From the NCBI GenBank assembly GCA_016709335.1, contig JADJNC010000016.1, forward strand, positions 1 through 64,000: a stretch of DNA of 64,000 nucleotides, read 5' to 3'. Positions 55,272-64,000 of this stretch are shown one piece after another; positions within the stretch are counted from its first letter, which is position 1, and the number at the start of each line of letters is the position of its first letter. The translations under genes and the position numbers were made by a program. The notes under the pieces were generated by a model. It was not told where the DNA came from, ran no database searches, and worked only from the letters and a program-made list of their open reading frames with translations. Origin of the DNA: Candidatus Propionivibrio dominans (GTDB taxonomy: Bacteria > Pseudomonadota > Gammaproteobacteria > Burkholderiales > Rhodocyclaceae).

Positions 55272-55597
55272 GCGCAGCCATGAACGATAGTTCGATCACC
55301 CCCACCTCTCTCCTGACACCCTTCATCGTGCTCGCCAGTGCGCTACTTTTGTGGATGCTCTTTCAGTCCTATGCTTTGTTCAACGAGCGCCAGGCCCTGC
55401 TCGCTGCGGCGGCGCAACTGGCGCCCCAGGCCGAGGCGGCGATCAAGGTGCGCGCCTCGATCGACAGCATCGCCGCCGGCGTCAAGCGTCTGGCCGATGG
55501 CGGCAATGCGAACGCACGTGTCATCGTCGACGAACTGGCGCGGCGCGGCGTGACCATCAATCCGAATTCGGCACAAGCCGGCGGTGCGGCAAAGTAA
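55268..55597 (+). CDS. Small membrane-anchored protein
   Basis: 109 residues. An N-terminal helix TPFIVLASALLLWMLFQSYA is followed by a helical domain (ALLAAAAQLAPQAEAAIKVR, then GVKRLADGGNANARVIVDEL). The ending ARRGVTINPN resembles the LAANGITFNVN ending of the preceding protein, so the two are probably paralogues with the same topology. ATGA coupling supports coexpression. Function unknown. Confidence 0.7.
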   Translation: MSAAMNDSSITPTSLLTPFIVLASALLLWMLFQSYALFNERQALLAAAAQLAPQAEAAIKVRASIDSIAAGVKRLADGGNANARVIVDELARRGVTINPNSAQAGGAAK

Positions 55598-55681
55598 CTG
55601 GCCTGCGCTTCGGGTAACTCACCGTTGTCGCCCGCACGCATCCGGTACCGTGGCGCGCTGGCGGATGGCAATGTTCAAGGC

Positions 55682-56355
55682 ATCGAGTAGGGGACGGAGT
55701 TACCCCCGTCGCCCTCTCACACCACCGTACGTGCGGTTCCGCATACGGCGGTTCCTGACTACTGGGTTTCCCCAGCGAGCTTCGCTTTCGTGCATCGTGT
55801 CGCCTGTCGGCCACTAAGCACCCAAGGCCACCATCGGGACTTCCGGCCCCTCCAGTCTAGCCACAGGCCCTCCGATCCCGGAGGCTTGTGCCCTGTCCGC
55901 GCAGAGAGCACGCGTGACTATCCACTCATGTCAGGTTCAGCCCTTCACTACTCCGGTTTCGAGCAGCTACTACGGCGTCTGCTGACTCCGCCAACCCATC
56001 CCAACACCACGATGTCAGTAGCCCCTAGCACAGGGCAGGCTGACGGGCCTCCCAGGGTAATGCGCGCAACCTTCATGCTTATGCCTGTCGGATTTATGTC
56101 GTAACGTTCCGTGCAAGTATCGGGCTTTGACGGTATCGGCCGCCTCACCCCGCTACGCCGCCTCTATCCGCTTCCTGTTCGTCAGGCCAGCAATTTGCCT
56201 TCGGCTTCCTTCAGATTCCGCCTTGCGACGGACACCCTGCCGTTCAGCTAGCACTTCCCTGCAGGGCGTGCAGAGGACTTGCACCTCCAAGTTCCTAACT
56301 GACCACCATAGTCAGTCAAGTTGCGCTTGCGCGCAACGCGCCATGCCTGGCGCAC
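55682..56355 (-). mobile_element. ORF-less group II intron
   Basis: On the reverse strand it starts GTGCG at 56355. It carries domain I phrases (GAGGTGCAAGTCCTC-like and GCAGGGTGTCCGTCGCAAGG, then CTGAAGGAAGCCGAAGGCAA). It ends with a domain V hairpin (CCGTATGCGG-AA-CCGCACGTACGG at about 55722-55748) and a domain VI stem, finishing TACTCGAT at 55682. At 674 nt it is intron length without the reverse transcriptase; short frames inside are spurious. The 5' end lies 12 bp after the eno terminator hairpin, the insertion habit known for class C introns. Class not assigned. Confidence 0.82.
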
Positions 56356-56366
56356 AGATAAAAAAA

Positions 56367-56384
56367 GGCATCGCGAACGATGCC
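56367..56384 (-). terminator. Terminator of the enolase gene
   Basis: On the reverse strand GGCATCG-TTCG-CGATGCC followed by seven T. The intron 5' end follows within a few bases. Confidence 0.9.
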
Positions 56385-56408
56385 CTTTTGTCATGCCTTA
56401 TGGCTTGT

Positions 56409-57874
56409 TCAGAAGCCGGCACCCTTGATCGACTTGAGGCCCTTGTAGATTCCCTTGCCAGCGAGTTGCTCTTCGATGCGCAGCAACTGGTTGTACTTGC
56501 AGATGCGGTCGGTACGCGACAGCGAACCGGTCTTGATCTGGCCGGCACCGGTACCGACGGCGAGGTCGGCGATGAAGGAGTCTTCGGTCTCACCGGAGCG
56601 ATGCGAGGATACCGCACTGTAGCCGGCCTTCTGCGCCATCTTGATGGCATCCAGCGTCTCGGTCACGGTACCGATCTGGTTGACCTTGATCAGGATCGAA
56701 TTGCAGGCACCCATGTCAATGCCCTTCTTCAGGCGAACCGGGTTGGTCACGAAGAAGTCGTCACCAACGATCTGCACCTTCTTGCCGAGCGCCTTGGTGA
56801 ATTTGACGTAGCCGTCCCAGTCGCTCTGGTCGAGACCGTCCTCGATGGATACGATGGGGTACTTCTTGCACCACTCGGAATACTTGGCAATCATGTCGTC
56901 GGCGGTGTAGAGCTTGTCCGGGTCGGACTTCCAGAACTTGTAGCCCTTGCGATCGCCTTCGTCGAACAGCTCGGATGACGCGCAATCGAGGGCGATGCCG
57001 ATTTGCTTGCCGGCCTTGTAACCGGCCGCTTCGATGGCCTGCATGATGACTTCAGCGCTTCGTCGTTGGACAGGTTCGGGGCAAAACCGCCTTCGTCACC
57101 GACCGCCGTAACCTTTTTGGCCTTCTTCAGGATGCCCTTCAGGGCGTGGAAAATTTCGGTGATCCATTGCAGGCCTTCGGAGTAGGTCTTGGCGCCGACC
57201 GGCATGATCATGAATTCCTGGAAGTCGATCAGGTTGTCGGCGTGCTTGCCCCCATTGATGATGTTGGCCATCGGTGTCGGCAACACGAATTCCTTGTTCT
57301 TGTGGATCTTGCCGATGTACTTCCACAGCGGCATCTTGCTGACGTTGGCACCGCACAGCGTGATGGCCATTGAAGCACCAAGTATCGCGTTGGCGCCGAG
57401 CTTGGACTTGTTGGTGGTACCGTCGAGGGCGATCATCGCTTGGTCGAGTTCGCGCTGGTTGAGCGGGTTCTTGCCCTTGAGCAGCGTAGCGATCGGGCCG
57501 TTCACGGCAGCAACGGCCTTGAGTACGCCCTTGCCGAGATAAACCTTCTTGTTGCCGTCGCGCAGTTCGCAGGCTTCGAATTCGCCGGTGGATGCACCGG
57601 ACGGGACGGCGGAACGCGCCATGAAACCGTTGTCGAGCGTGATATCGACTTCGACGGTGGGGTTGCCGCGCGAGTCGAGGATCTGGCGACCGACCACCTT
57701 GGTGATCTTGACGAATTTGGCAGGCGCTGCCTTTTTGGCGGGCGCGGCCTTCTTCACTGCAACAGCCTTCGCGGCAGGCGCAGCTTTTTTAGCGGGAGCA
57801 GCTTTTTTAGCGGGAGCAGCTTTTTTAGCGGGAGCAGCTTTTTTGGGGGATGCAGCTTTTACGGCATTGGCCAT
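56409..57874 (-). CDS. eno: Enolase with N-terminal PAKKA-repeat tail (one apparent frameshift)
   Basis: From ATG 57874 (GGAG upstream) the first 53 residues are a Lys/Ala/Pro tail with repeated AAPAKK units. The enolase core then starts [20 protein letters not shown] and continues [18 protein letters not shown], then [20 protein letters not shown]. Near 57050 one G is missing; restoring it gives [20 protein letters not shown]. The second frame has the catalytic and metal-binding parts ([14 protein letters not shown], then [20 protein letters not shown]) and a normal C-terminus. It converts 2-phosphoglycerate to PEP. The tail is not part of ordinary enolases. The gene is not next to pyrG or kdsA. 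Confidence 0.93.
57720..57872 (-). repeat. Tandem 18-bp repeat encoding AAPAKK
   Basis: On the plus strand GCAGCTTTTTTAGCGGGA is repeated three times in perfect register (about 57780-57833), with diverged copies on both sides. Each unit encodes six residues of the basic enolase tail. The number of units can change by slippage without a frameshift. Confidence 0.9.
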
Positions 57875-58036
57875 GTTTGTCTCCATGTTGGAAGTTAAAA
57901 AAAACTGTGGGGCACTGACAACAACGCGACTATACAACGGAATGCCTCCTGATTTAACAGCGGGAAAGCGAAGAGGGTCGAATGATTGCAAAAAAAGTTG
58001 CCGCGCCGCCCACGATTCTGCCGATTGTTGTGCCCG

Positions 58037-58390
58037 CTAATCGTCAGCCGTCATGCTGACTGGATCAGCGGCATCCGGATTGATGATGCCGAAACGCGCC
58101 GGGATCAGGGCATAAAAGATGCGGATTTTTTCCTGATGCAGAAGGGCCAGCAGTTGCTTCGACTCTGCTTCAGTGGCAATGAATTCAACCTTGATCGCGG
58201 TACTGCCGGCCAGCTCGAAAAAACGTTCCTCGTGCACGGCATGGTGGCGTCCGAAGCCACCGATCGCTCGGAATGCCGAGCCACCGCGCATGCCCATTGC
58301 ATTGGCCTGGCGGAGCAGCCACTCCCAGAGCAGAACGCCGTGATGGCTCTGCTTTTCGTCCACATAGAATCTCAGGAATTCGCCTTCCAT
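58037..58390 (-). CDS. DUF190-family protein
   Basis: 117 residues: FLRFYVDEKQSHHGVLLWEW, then GMRGGSAFRAIGGFGRHHAV and VKVEF-type strand IKVEFIATEAE. DUF190 proteins have a PII-like fold and commonly lie next to crcB/fluC, as here (31 bp downstream). They may modulate the fluoride channel; this is inference from linkage. Confidence 0.9.
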   Translation of the reverse strand: MEGEFLRFYVDEKQSHHGVLLWEWLLRQANAMGMRGGSAFRAIGGFGRHHAVHEERFFELAGSTAIKVEFIATEAESKQLLALLHQEKIRIFYALIPARFGIINPDAADPVSMTADD

Positions 58391-58421
58391 GTTCGCCTCC
58401 GTTATCCGATTGGTCTTTTCT

Positions 58422-58808
58422 TCAAGGGGAATTTTTCAAGAGGTAGATGGTAGCGATGCCGGCAAAAGTCATCACCACCGACCCGACAACATGCGCAGCG
58501 ACGGCGCCAAGCGCCCACGAGATTCGGCCTTGCTGAAGCAGCGTGGTAATTTCTGAGGAAAAAGTCGAGAAGGTAGTCAGTCCGCCGCAAAAGCCGGTGA
58601 TGACCAGCAAGCGCCATTCCGGCGAAATCGCCGAGAAGGTGGCGAAGAAGGCGATGCCCAGCCCGACCACGTAGGCGCCGATCAGATTGGCTGCCAGTGT
58701 GCCGGGAGGAATGGTCGGAAAGATACTGTTGAGACGGCTGCCAAGCTGCCAGCGCAACAGCGCGCCGAGCGTAGCGCCGATGGCAACGGCCAGAATTGAT
58801 TTCCACAT
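58422..58808 (-). CDS. crcB: Fluoride ion channel FluC/CrcB
   Basis: 128 residues, four membrane helices. Signatures [17 protein letters not shown], then [20 protein letters not shown] and [18 protein letters not shown] include the conserved Asn and Phe residues of the pore ([11 protein letters not shown]). It works as a dual-topology dimer that exports fluoride. No fluoride riboswitch is visible in the 180 bp upstream. Confidence 0.95.
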   Translation of the reverse strand: MWKSILAVAIGATLGALLRWQLGSRLNSIFPTIPPGTLAANLIGAYVVGLGIAFFATFSAISPEWRLLVITGFCGGLTTFSTFSSEITTLLQQGRISWALGAVAAHVVGSVVMTFAGIATIYLLKNSP

Positions 58809-58985
58809 ACTCTTGTCCTGAATCCGTCCAGGCCTTGTTCAGGCAGGAGAAAGCACCTTAACTCCACTTACTCACAGAAGCTGTGAACAAGTCTGTGGAT
58901 TTGCTGTGCGCTGGCAGAGAAAACCCTGACGGGTCTAGGCTGGAAGCGGCTGCCCAATAAACGGGCAGCGCCCTCAGCGCGGAGC

Positions 58986-60662
58986 TCAGCCTTTGCTCGC
59001 CACTCCGTCGCGCAACTCGCGGCGCAGGATCTTGCCGACGTTGGTTTTTGGCAAGTCAGTCCGGAATTCAACATGGCTTGGCACCTTGTAACCGGTCAGG
59101 TGTTCGCGACAGTGCGCGATCAGTTGTGCCGCCGTCAGCGACTGATCCTTCTTGACGACAAAAATCTTTACCGCCTCACCCGACTTTTCGTCCGGTACCC
59201 CAATCGAGGCGACCTCGAGAACCCCGGGGTGCATGGCGACGATTTCCTCGATTTCATTCGGATAGACGTTGAAGCCGGAGACGAGAATCATGTCCTTCTT
59301 GCGGTCCACGATACGCACGTAACCTTTATTGTCCATCACCGCGATATCGCCGGTTCGCAGGAATCCATCCGCCATGATGACCGTGGCCGTTTCTTCCGGC
59401 CTGTTGTAGTAGCCTTTCATGACCTGCGGGCCACGGATGCACAGTTCGCCGCGTTCGCCGAGCGGAACATCAACGCCCTTGTCATCGCGGATGGCCACCT
59501 CGGTCGACGAAATCGGCAGCCCGATGGCACCGGTGTATTCAGGAATGTTCAGCGGGTTCATGGTCGCTGCCGGCGAGGTTTCGGTCAGACCGTAGGCCTC
59601 GATCAGCGGCTTGCCGGTAACGCGCTTCCAGTGTTCGGCCACCGCCCGCTGTACGGCCATGCCGCCACCCAGCGCAAGTTTCATTTTGCTGAAATCGAGC
59701 GCAATGAATTGATCATTATTGAGCAGCGCATTGAACAGCGTGTTGACCCCGGTGATTACGGTAAACGGATATTTGGCCAGCTCGGCGGTGAACGCCGGGA
59801 TGTCTCGCGGATTGGTAATCAGCAGATTGCTGGCACCGATCCTGATGAAGGCAAAGCAGTTCGCCGTCAGCGCGAAGATATGGTAGAGAGGCAGTGCCGT
59901 GACAATCAACTCGCCGCCTTCGACAACGGCCGGCTTGATCCAGGCATAGGCCTGTGCCAGGTTGGCCAGAATATTCCGGTGCGTCAGCATCGCGCCCTTG
60001 GACAGCCCAGTGGTGCCGCCGGTATATTGCAGAAAGGCAAGATCCTCCTGCGTCACCACGACCGGTTTGAAATCGCTGCCGGCACCCTTTGACAGCGCCT
60101 TGCCAAAATCGACGTGGCTCGGCAGGCTCCATGCCGGTACCATTTTCTTGACGTACTTGACGACGAAATTGACAATGCTGCCCTTCGGTACGCCGAGCAT
60201 GTCGCCAAGCCGCGCCATGACCACATTCTTTACGGCGGTCTTGTCGATCACCTGTTCCAGCGTATGGGCAAAATTTTCCAGGATGACGATCGTTTCAGTG
60301 CCCGAGTCCTTGAGTTGATGCTCAAGTTCGCGCGGCGTGTACAGCGGGTTGCAGTTCACCACCGTATATCCGGCACGTAAGGCGCCGAGCATGCAGATCG
60401 GATACTGCAGCACATTGGGCATCATGATCGCCACACGGGAACCCTTCGGCAGCTTGAGGTTCGTCTGCAGGTAGGCTGCAAAATCGCGCGACTGCTTGTC
60501 TAGCTCGCCATAGGTTATCTCGACACCCATATTGATGTAGGCGATGCGTTCGCGGTACAGCGACACACTCTTTTCGAACATCTCACCGAGCGACTGGAAC
60601 TCGCTCAGCTCAATCTCGGCAGGCACGCCCTCCTGGTAACTCTGCAGCCAGATCTTGTCCAC
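58986..60662 (-). CDS. fadD: Long-chain fatty acid-CoA ligase
   Basis: 558 residues. AMP-binding motif [19 protein letters not shown] is near residue 210, the [14 protein letters not shown] block near 365, the FACS signature [20 protein letters not shown], then [20 protein letters not shown] near 440-475, and the catalytic Lys in [12 protein letters not shown] near the C-terminus. It activates fatty acids for degradation or lipid synthesis. Normal length. Confidence 0.96.
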   Translation of the reverse strand: MDKIWLQSYQEGVPAEIELSEFQSLGEMFEKSVSLYRERIAYINMGVEITYGELDKQSRDFAAYLQTNLKLPKGSRVAIMMPNVLQYPICMLGALRAGYTVVNCNPLYTPRELEHQLKDSGTETIVILENFAHTLEQVIDKTAVKNVVMARLGDMLGVPKGSIVNFVVKYVKKMVPAWSLPSHVDFGKALSKGAGSDFKPVVVTQEDLAFLQYTGGTTGLSKGAMLTHRNILANLAQAYAWIKPAVVEGGELIVTALPLYHIFALTANCFAFIRIGASNLLITNPRDIPAFTAELAKYPFTVITGVNTLFNALLNNDQFIALDFSKMKLALGGGMAVQRAVAEHWKRVTGKPLIEAYGLTETSPAATMNPLNIPEYTGAIGLPISSTEVAIRDDKGVDVPLGERGELCIRGPQVMKGYYNRPEETATVIMADGFLRTGDIAVMDNKGYVRIVDRKKDMILVSGFNVYPNEIEEIVAMHPGVLEVASIGVPDEKSGEAVKIFVVKKDQSLTAAQLIAHCREHLTGYKVPSHVEFRTDLPKTNVGKILRRELRDGVASKG

Positions 60663-60806
60663 TTGTCATCCTCCTGATCAACTTCATGAATCCGGAACTG
60701 CTCCGATCACCCTTGACAGCATTCCAGCAACGTTAGCCAAGCCATCATACTATTGAGATGCTATTCCATCCGGCTGGTTTATGGAAGTGCTGTGACCCCG
60801 GACAGG

Positions 60807-63800
60807 TCAGCACACTTCATGGAACGAGGCATCGGAAAATATCAGGGCCCCGCGCACCCGGCTTCCGGGAAAGACGCCTGACACGGCCCGGCAATAGGCG
60901 GCGACCTGCGCCTGGTAGTCGGCAAGGCGTGCGCTGTCGCTCCCCGAGCTCTTGTAATCGAGCACCCAGAAGGCCGAATCCAGTTCGACTAGGCGGTCGA
61001 TGCGTTGCAATTCACCCTCGTCACTCGTTAGTTCGACTTCGTTCCATGCCCGTTGATACTGCGCCGGGTCGAAGAAGCGCTGCAATGGCCCGGCAGCAAG
61101 CAGGCGTTCGGCCACCGGCAGAACACGCCCGTAGTCAACATCGTTATAGCCCAGCTCCTTCCACCAGCCTTCCGTCTCCAGCCCGCCGGTTCGCCGTTCG
61201 AGCAAGGCATGCAGCAGAATTCCGAATCGTTCGGCCGCATCCGGCGGGCGACGGCGCTCGCCGACCGGCGGCAAGGGCACACACAGCGCAGACGCCGAGT
61301 TTTGTGCTGCATCCGGTGGTACTCTGCTGAGCATGGGTAAAGTATCGCCATAGGCCAAACCCCCGTCCAGTCTGTCGAGCGCCGCTTCGAGCAGGCGATA
61401 GGGTGTTCCTCCCTGATCCCTGGCATTCTCGATGCCGCTGGCGATGAATACCTGGCGCGCGCGCGTGATGGCGACGTAGAGCAGATTCAGTTCCTCTCGC
61501 CGGGCCGCGGCACTCTCGGCGTCGAACAGCGGCTGCCGCGCCGCACCGTGATCCTCCTTGCGGCCGTAGAACGAAAAATGCTGCGGCGACGGCGCCTGCG
61601 CCGGCCAATCGACCAGCACGTCCCACGCCTCCAGCCCGCGTGGTGGTGAATTGGCACCGAGCAACCAGACCACAGGCGCCTCCAGTCCCTTGGCGCCGTG
61701 GATGGTGAGAATCCGCACACGCCCGGCATCGACGCGCTGCGCTTCGATGACGCCCTCGTCCGGCGCATCGTCGACGTCGGCGTCGCGCAGGTCGCGCAAC
61801 TCGTCGATGAAGCGCGGCAGGCTCGGATAGCGCCCGCCGTCAAGATCGAGCGCCAGCAGCAGCAACGCGCGCAGGTTGGCTTCGACACTGGCGCTGACGG
61901 CTTCCGGAACGGCCAGACGGTAACGTTCGATGACTTCGCCCTGATGGAAAATCCGGTCAAGCAGATCGTGCGCCGGCAAACGGTCGGCCGCCTGCAGCCA
62001 CTCGCCGAGCAATCGCGCCGCGCGCGCCAGACAGGGCGATGCCTGGCCTGCTCCCTCGGCAACCAGCGCCACCAGCCGTTGCCACCATGACGCCTCCTGA
62101 CGTGCAGCCAGCCGCATCAGGTCTTCGTCGCGACAGGCAAAAACGGGCGAACGCAGGGCATGTGCCAGCTTCAGGTCGGCCACCGGCGTGACGAGAAATT
62201 CAAGCAACGCCACCGTGTCGCGCACTTCCAGCGCCGCCAGCAAACCGCCGCGCGACCCGGCAGTAAAGGGAATTCCGGCGGCACTCAGCGCGCGCTCGTA
62301 GCAGGCCAGGTTGGTTCGCGAACGCACCAGCAACATGATGTCGCCGTAGCGCAGCGGCCGTTGTCCAGCTTGCCCGTCCACCCCTTTTTCTTCGATCTGC
62401 CAGACACCAACCATTTCGCCAATCTTCGCCGCCAGGTACTCGGCCTCCTGCGCGAGCCGTAAATCCTCCGGCTCGACATCGGGCTCGCTCAGTGGATCGC
62501 GCAAGCCATCACGCTCCGGCACCTGCTCGTCCTCGGCCTTGGCGCACAGCGGCAGCAGTTCGACCCGTCCCGGCAGCGGTCCGACCAATGACGTCTGCTC
62601 ACGGAAGGGGACGAACTCCGGGATGCCGAGAAAGAGCGCGTTGATCACGTCGACAATCGGCTGCGCATTGCGACGCGTGGCGTCCTGTTCGCAGCGCAGC
62701 GCGCCGTACTCGCGTATCAGGAAATCGCTGGCCACCGAGAACAGTTTCGGCTCGGCGCGACGGAAGCGATAGATCGACTGCTTGGGGTCGCCAACCAGAA
62801 AGATGCCGGGGCGCGACGCGTCCGAGTAGGCCGCCAGCCAAGCCAGCAGGATCTGCCATTGCAGCGGGTTGGTATCCTGGAACTCGTCGAGCAGCACATG
62901 GCTGTAGCGCGCATCGAGACGTGCCTGCAGGAATGCGGCGGTGTCCTCGTCGCGCAGCAGTTTGAGAACGTTCCACTCGGCGTCGACAAAATCGATCTGC
63001 CGCCGCGCCTTCTTGAATTCATCGACATGCGCCAGAAAAGCCTGAAACACGGCGCAGGCCTCCTGATTGAAAGCAACGATCCGCTCTTCGATTTGCCACG
63101 CCACATAGTCGGTGAGGGACTCACCCAACTGGGCATGCAGATCGAGGAAACGCCGCGCGCCATCGACGCCGAAGCGCTTGTCGGCTGTTGTGCCCGGCTT
63201 GCGCTGGCGCAGCGTGTTCTTCCCGGTCAGCAGAACGCCGCGCAACCGTTCGAAGCAAACGGCCGGCCTCGGCTCGGCCAGTGCGTTGCGCAGATCCAGA
63301 ACCAGCGCCTGGTCGCTCGGCAGTTCGCTCATTTCGAGCAAACCGAGGTAAGCCTGAAAATCGGACGACCAGTCGCCGGTAAAGAAATCGTTCAGCGCCC
63401 GGCCTGGCTCACTGACGCCCAGTTGCTGGCACAGTGTGGCCATGACTTGTTCCGCCTTAGCGGGCGAAGCATCGCCAAAAGCCAGCCATTCGCTGCGCCG
63501 GTTCAGTGCGCGTCGAATAAGGCGCCGCGTCGAATCGAGACCGACCTCGGCCAGCAGCCGGACAAAGCTCTGCGTCAATGCGCTGTCCGGCGCCTTCTGC
63601 AAGCTGGAGGCGAAGGATTGCCACAGTTCGTCGAACAGGCGCGAACCGGTTTCGACCAATGTGGCCCCCGCCAGATTGGCCGACAGCGGTGCGGCATCGA
63701 CGAGTTGCAGGAACCAGCCGTGAAAGGTATTGACCGCCAGCCCCGGCTGCGCCGCCAGAACACCTTCGTACAGGCTGCGCGCCGTGCGCAATGTCTCCTT

Positions 63801-64000
63801 GTCAGCCACGACTCCACGCTCGGCAAGAAATTCGTTGACTTGCGCTTCGCTGCCGGTGGCCAGCAGGTGCAGCCAGCCGACGACGCGTTCCTCGATCTCG
63901 CGCGCTGCCTTGCGCGTGAAGGTGATCGCCAGAATCTCGCCGGGCGCGACGCCGGCCAGCAACAGACGCACGATGCGCGACGCCAGCAGCCAGGTCTTGC
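60807..64000 (-). CDS. AddA/RecB-like ATP-dependent helicase-nuclease (5' end outside window)
   Basis: At least 1,063 residues; the frame stays open past the right edge (KTWLLASRIVRLLLAGVAPG reads from the end of the Walker A motif). UvrD/Rep helicase motifs: ILAITFTRKAAREIEERV (Ia), VLLDEFQDTNPLQW (II), FLVGDPKQSIYRFRRAEP (III), RILTIHGAKGLEAPVVWLLG (V) and LNLLYVAITRARQVFI (VI). The C-terminal nuclease has WVLDYKSSGSDSARLADYQA near 60930-60985. It acts in double-strand-break resection, presumably with an AddB partner outside the window. Confidence 0.94.
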   Translation of the reverse strand, partial: KTWLLASRIVRLLLAGVAPGEILAITFTRKAAREIEERVVGWLHLLATGSEAQVNEFLAERGVVADKETLRTARSLYEGVLAAQPGLAVNTFHGWFLQLVDAAPLSANLAGATLVETGSRLFDELWQSFASSLQKAPDSALTQSFVRLLAEVGLDSTRRLIRRALNRRSEWLAFGDASPAKAEQVMATLCQQLGVSEPGRALNDFFTGDWSSDFQAYLGLLEMSELPSDQALVLDLRNALAEPRPAVCFERLRGVLLTGKNTLRQRKPGTTADKRFGVDGARRFLDLHAQLGESLTDYVAWQIEERIVAFNQEACAVFQAFLAHVDEFKKARRQIDFVDAEWNVLKLLRDEDTAAFLQARLDARYSHVLLDEFQDTNPLQWQILLAWLAAYSDASRPGIFLVGDPKQSIYRFRRAEPKLFSVASDFLIREYGALRCEQDATRRNAQPIVDVINALFLGIPEFVPFREQTSLVGPLPGRVELLPLCAKAEDEQVPERDGLRDPLSEPDVEPEDLRLAQEAEYLAAKIGEMVGVWQIEEKGVDGQAGQRPLRYGDIMLLVRSRTNLACYERALSAAGIPFTAGSRGGLLAALEVRDTVALLEFLVTPVADLKLAHALRSPVFACRDEDLMRLAARQEASWWQRLVALVAEGAGQASPCLARAARLLGEWLQAADRLPAHDLLDRIFHQGEVIERYRLAVPEAVSASVEANLRALLLLALDLDGGRYPSLPRFIDELRDLRDADVDDAPDEGVIEAQRVDAGRVRILTIHGAKGLEAPVVWLLGANSPPRGLEAWDVLVDWPAQAPSPQHFSFYGRKEDHGAARQPLFDAESAAARREELNLLYVAITRARQVFIASGIENARDQGGTPYRLLEAALDRLDGGLAYGDTLPMLSRVPPDAAQNSASALCVPLPPVGERRRPPDAAERFGILLHALLERRTGGLETEGWWKELGYNDVDYGRVLPVAERLLAAGPLQRFFDPAQYQRAWNEVELTSDEGELQRIDRLVELDSAFWVLDYKSSGSDSARLADYQAQVAAYCRAVSGVFPGSRVRGALIFSDASFHEVC

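Noticed and set aside
55790..56978. Frames such as 55790-56104 and 56127-56978
   Set aside because: They lie antisense within the group II intron and enolase gene. Similar spurious proteins are often annotated from intron RNA domains.
58809..58985. Fluoride riboswitch upstream of crcB
   Set aside because: The leader of crcB shows none of the conserved GGNGAUGG / CUGAUG / CUCCUAC-type blocks of the crcB motif.

Overview
The window looks like a chromosome segment of a betaproteobacterium, probably of the Rhodocyclales/floc-forming type. The base composition is GC-rich. The gene order miaB-phoH-ybeY-corC-lnt ... glyQ-glyS-gmhB-plsC-ygjP is a betaproteobacterial housekeeping arrangement, and there is a PEP-CTERM exported protein of the kind found in EPS-forming members. 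The taxonomic call is inference from gene content, not from a search.

Positions 1-11.9 kb are a highly rearranged accessory region. An intact sugar-phosphate nucleotidyltransferase gene (1648-2751) lies among four truncated copies of its own 3' end and among 5' and 3' scraps of an rmlB-like dehydratase. Between these are about eight toxin-antitoxin or TA-like units: ParDE, MazEF, three HEPN/MNT pairs, an orphan DUF1902 gene, DUF4258/DUF2283 and VapBC. There is also an AAA/DUF4143 ATPase and an uncharacterised two-gene unit. A GTCGGGTTA/TAACCCGAC palindrome, the right end of a 117-bp MITE with GTAGGTCGGGTTAG terminal repeats, recurs eight times in one orientation and separates most of the modules.

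Positions 11.94-20.88 kb are an 8.9-kb integrative island in the 3' half of a tRNA-Met(CAT) gene, bounded by 48-bp direct repeats. It carries a tyrosine integrase, HigBA, an AlpA-like regulator, a PriCT/Toprim/AAA replication protein, a dense CGGGAA/TTCCCG repeat cluster that could be an origin, small phage-type genes and an excisionase-like protein. This resembles a phage satellite or replicating island.

Positions 21.0-38.5 kb hold housekeeping genes: tRNA thiolation, ribosome maturation, lipoprotein acylation, glycyl-tRNA synthetase, heptose phosphatase, lysophosphatidate acyltransferase and a YgjP-type metalloprotease. About 6 kb is inserted between lnt and glyQ: bacteriohemerythrin, a Crp/Fnr regulator, a 1.2-kb GC-rich stretch without a convincing gene, an IS200/IS605 element with a frameshifted tnpA and an intact tnpB, and a DUF4160/DUF2442 pair.

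Positions 38.5-64.0 kb contain an IS remnant, YvcK, a second VapBC, a beta-helix protein, a large alpha-2-macroglobulin-like protein, a LuxR regulator divergent from a 5-kb repetitive PEP-CTERM protein gene with several lesions, two small membrane proteins, an ORF-less group II intron directly after the enolase terminator, an enolase with an N-terminal PAKKA-repeat tail, DUF190/FluC, FadD and the C-terminal part of an AddA/RecB-like helicase-nuclease.

Several conserved genes (glyS twice, eno, ygjP, the macroglobulin gene) carry single-base indels, mostly in G/C runs. These may be sequencing errors, so the indel-type pseudogenes below should be read with that in mind.
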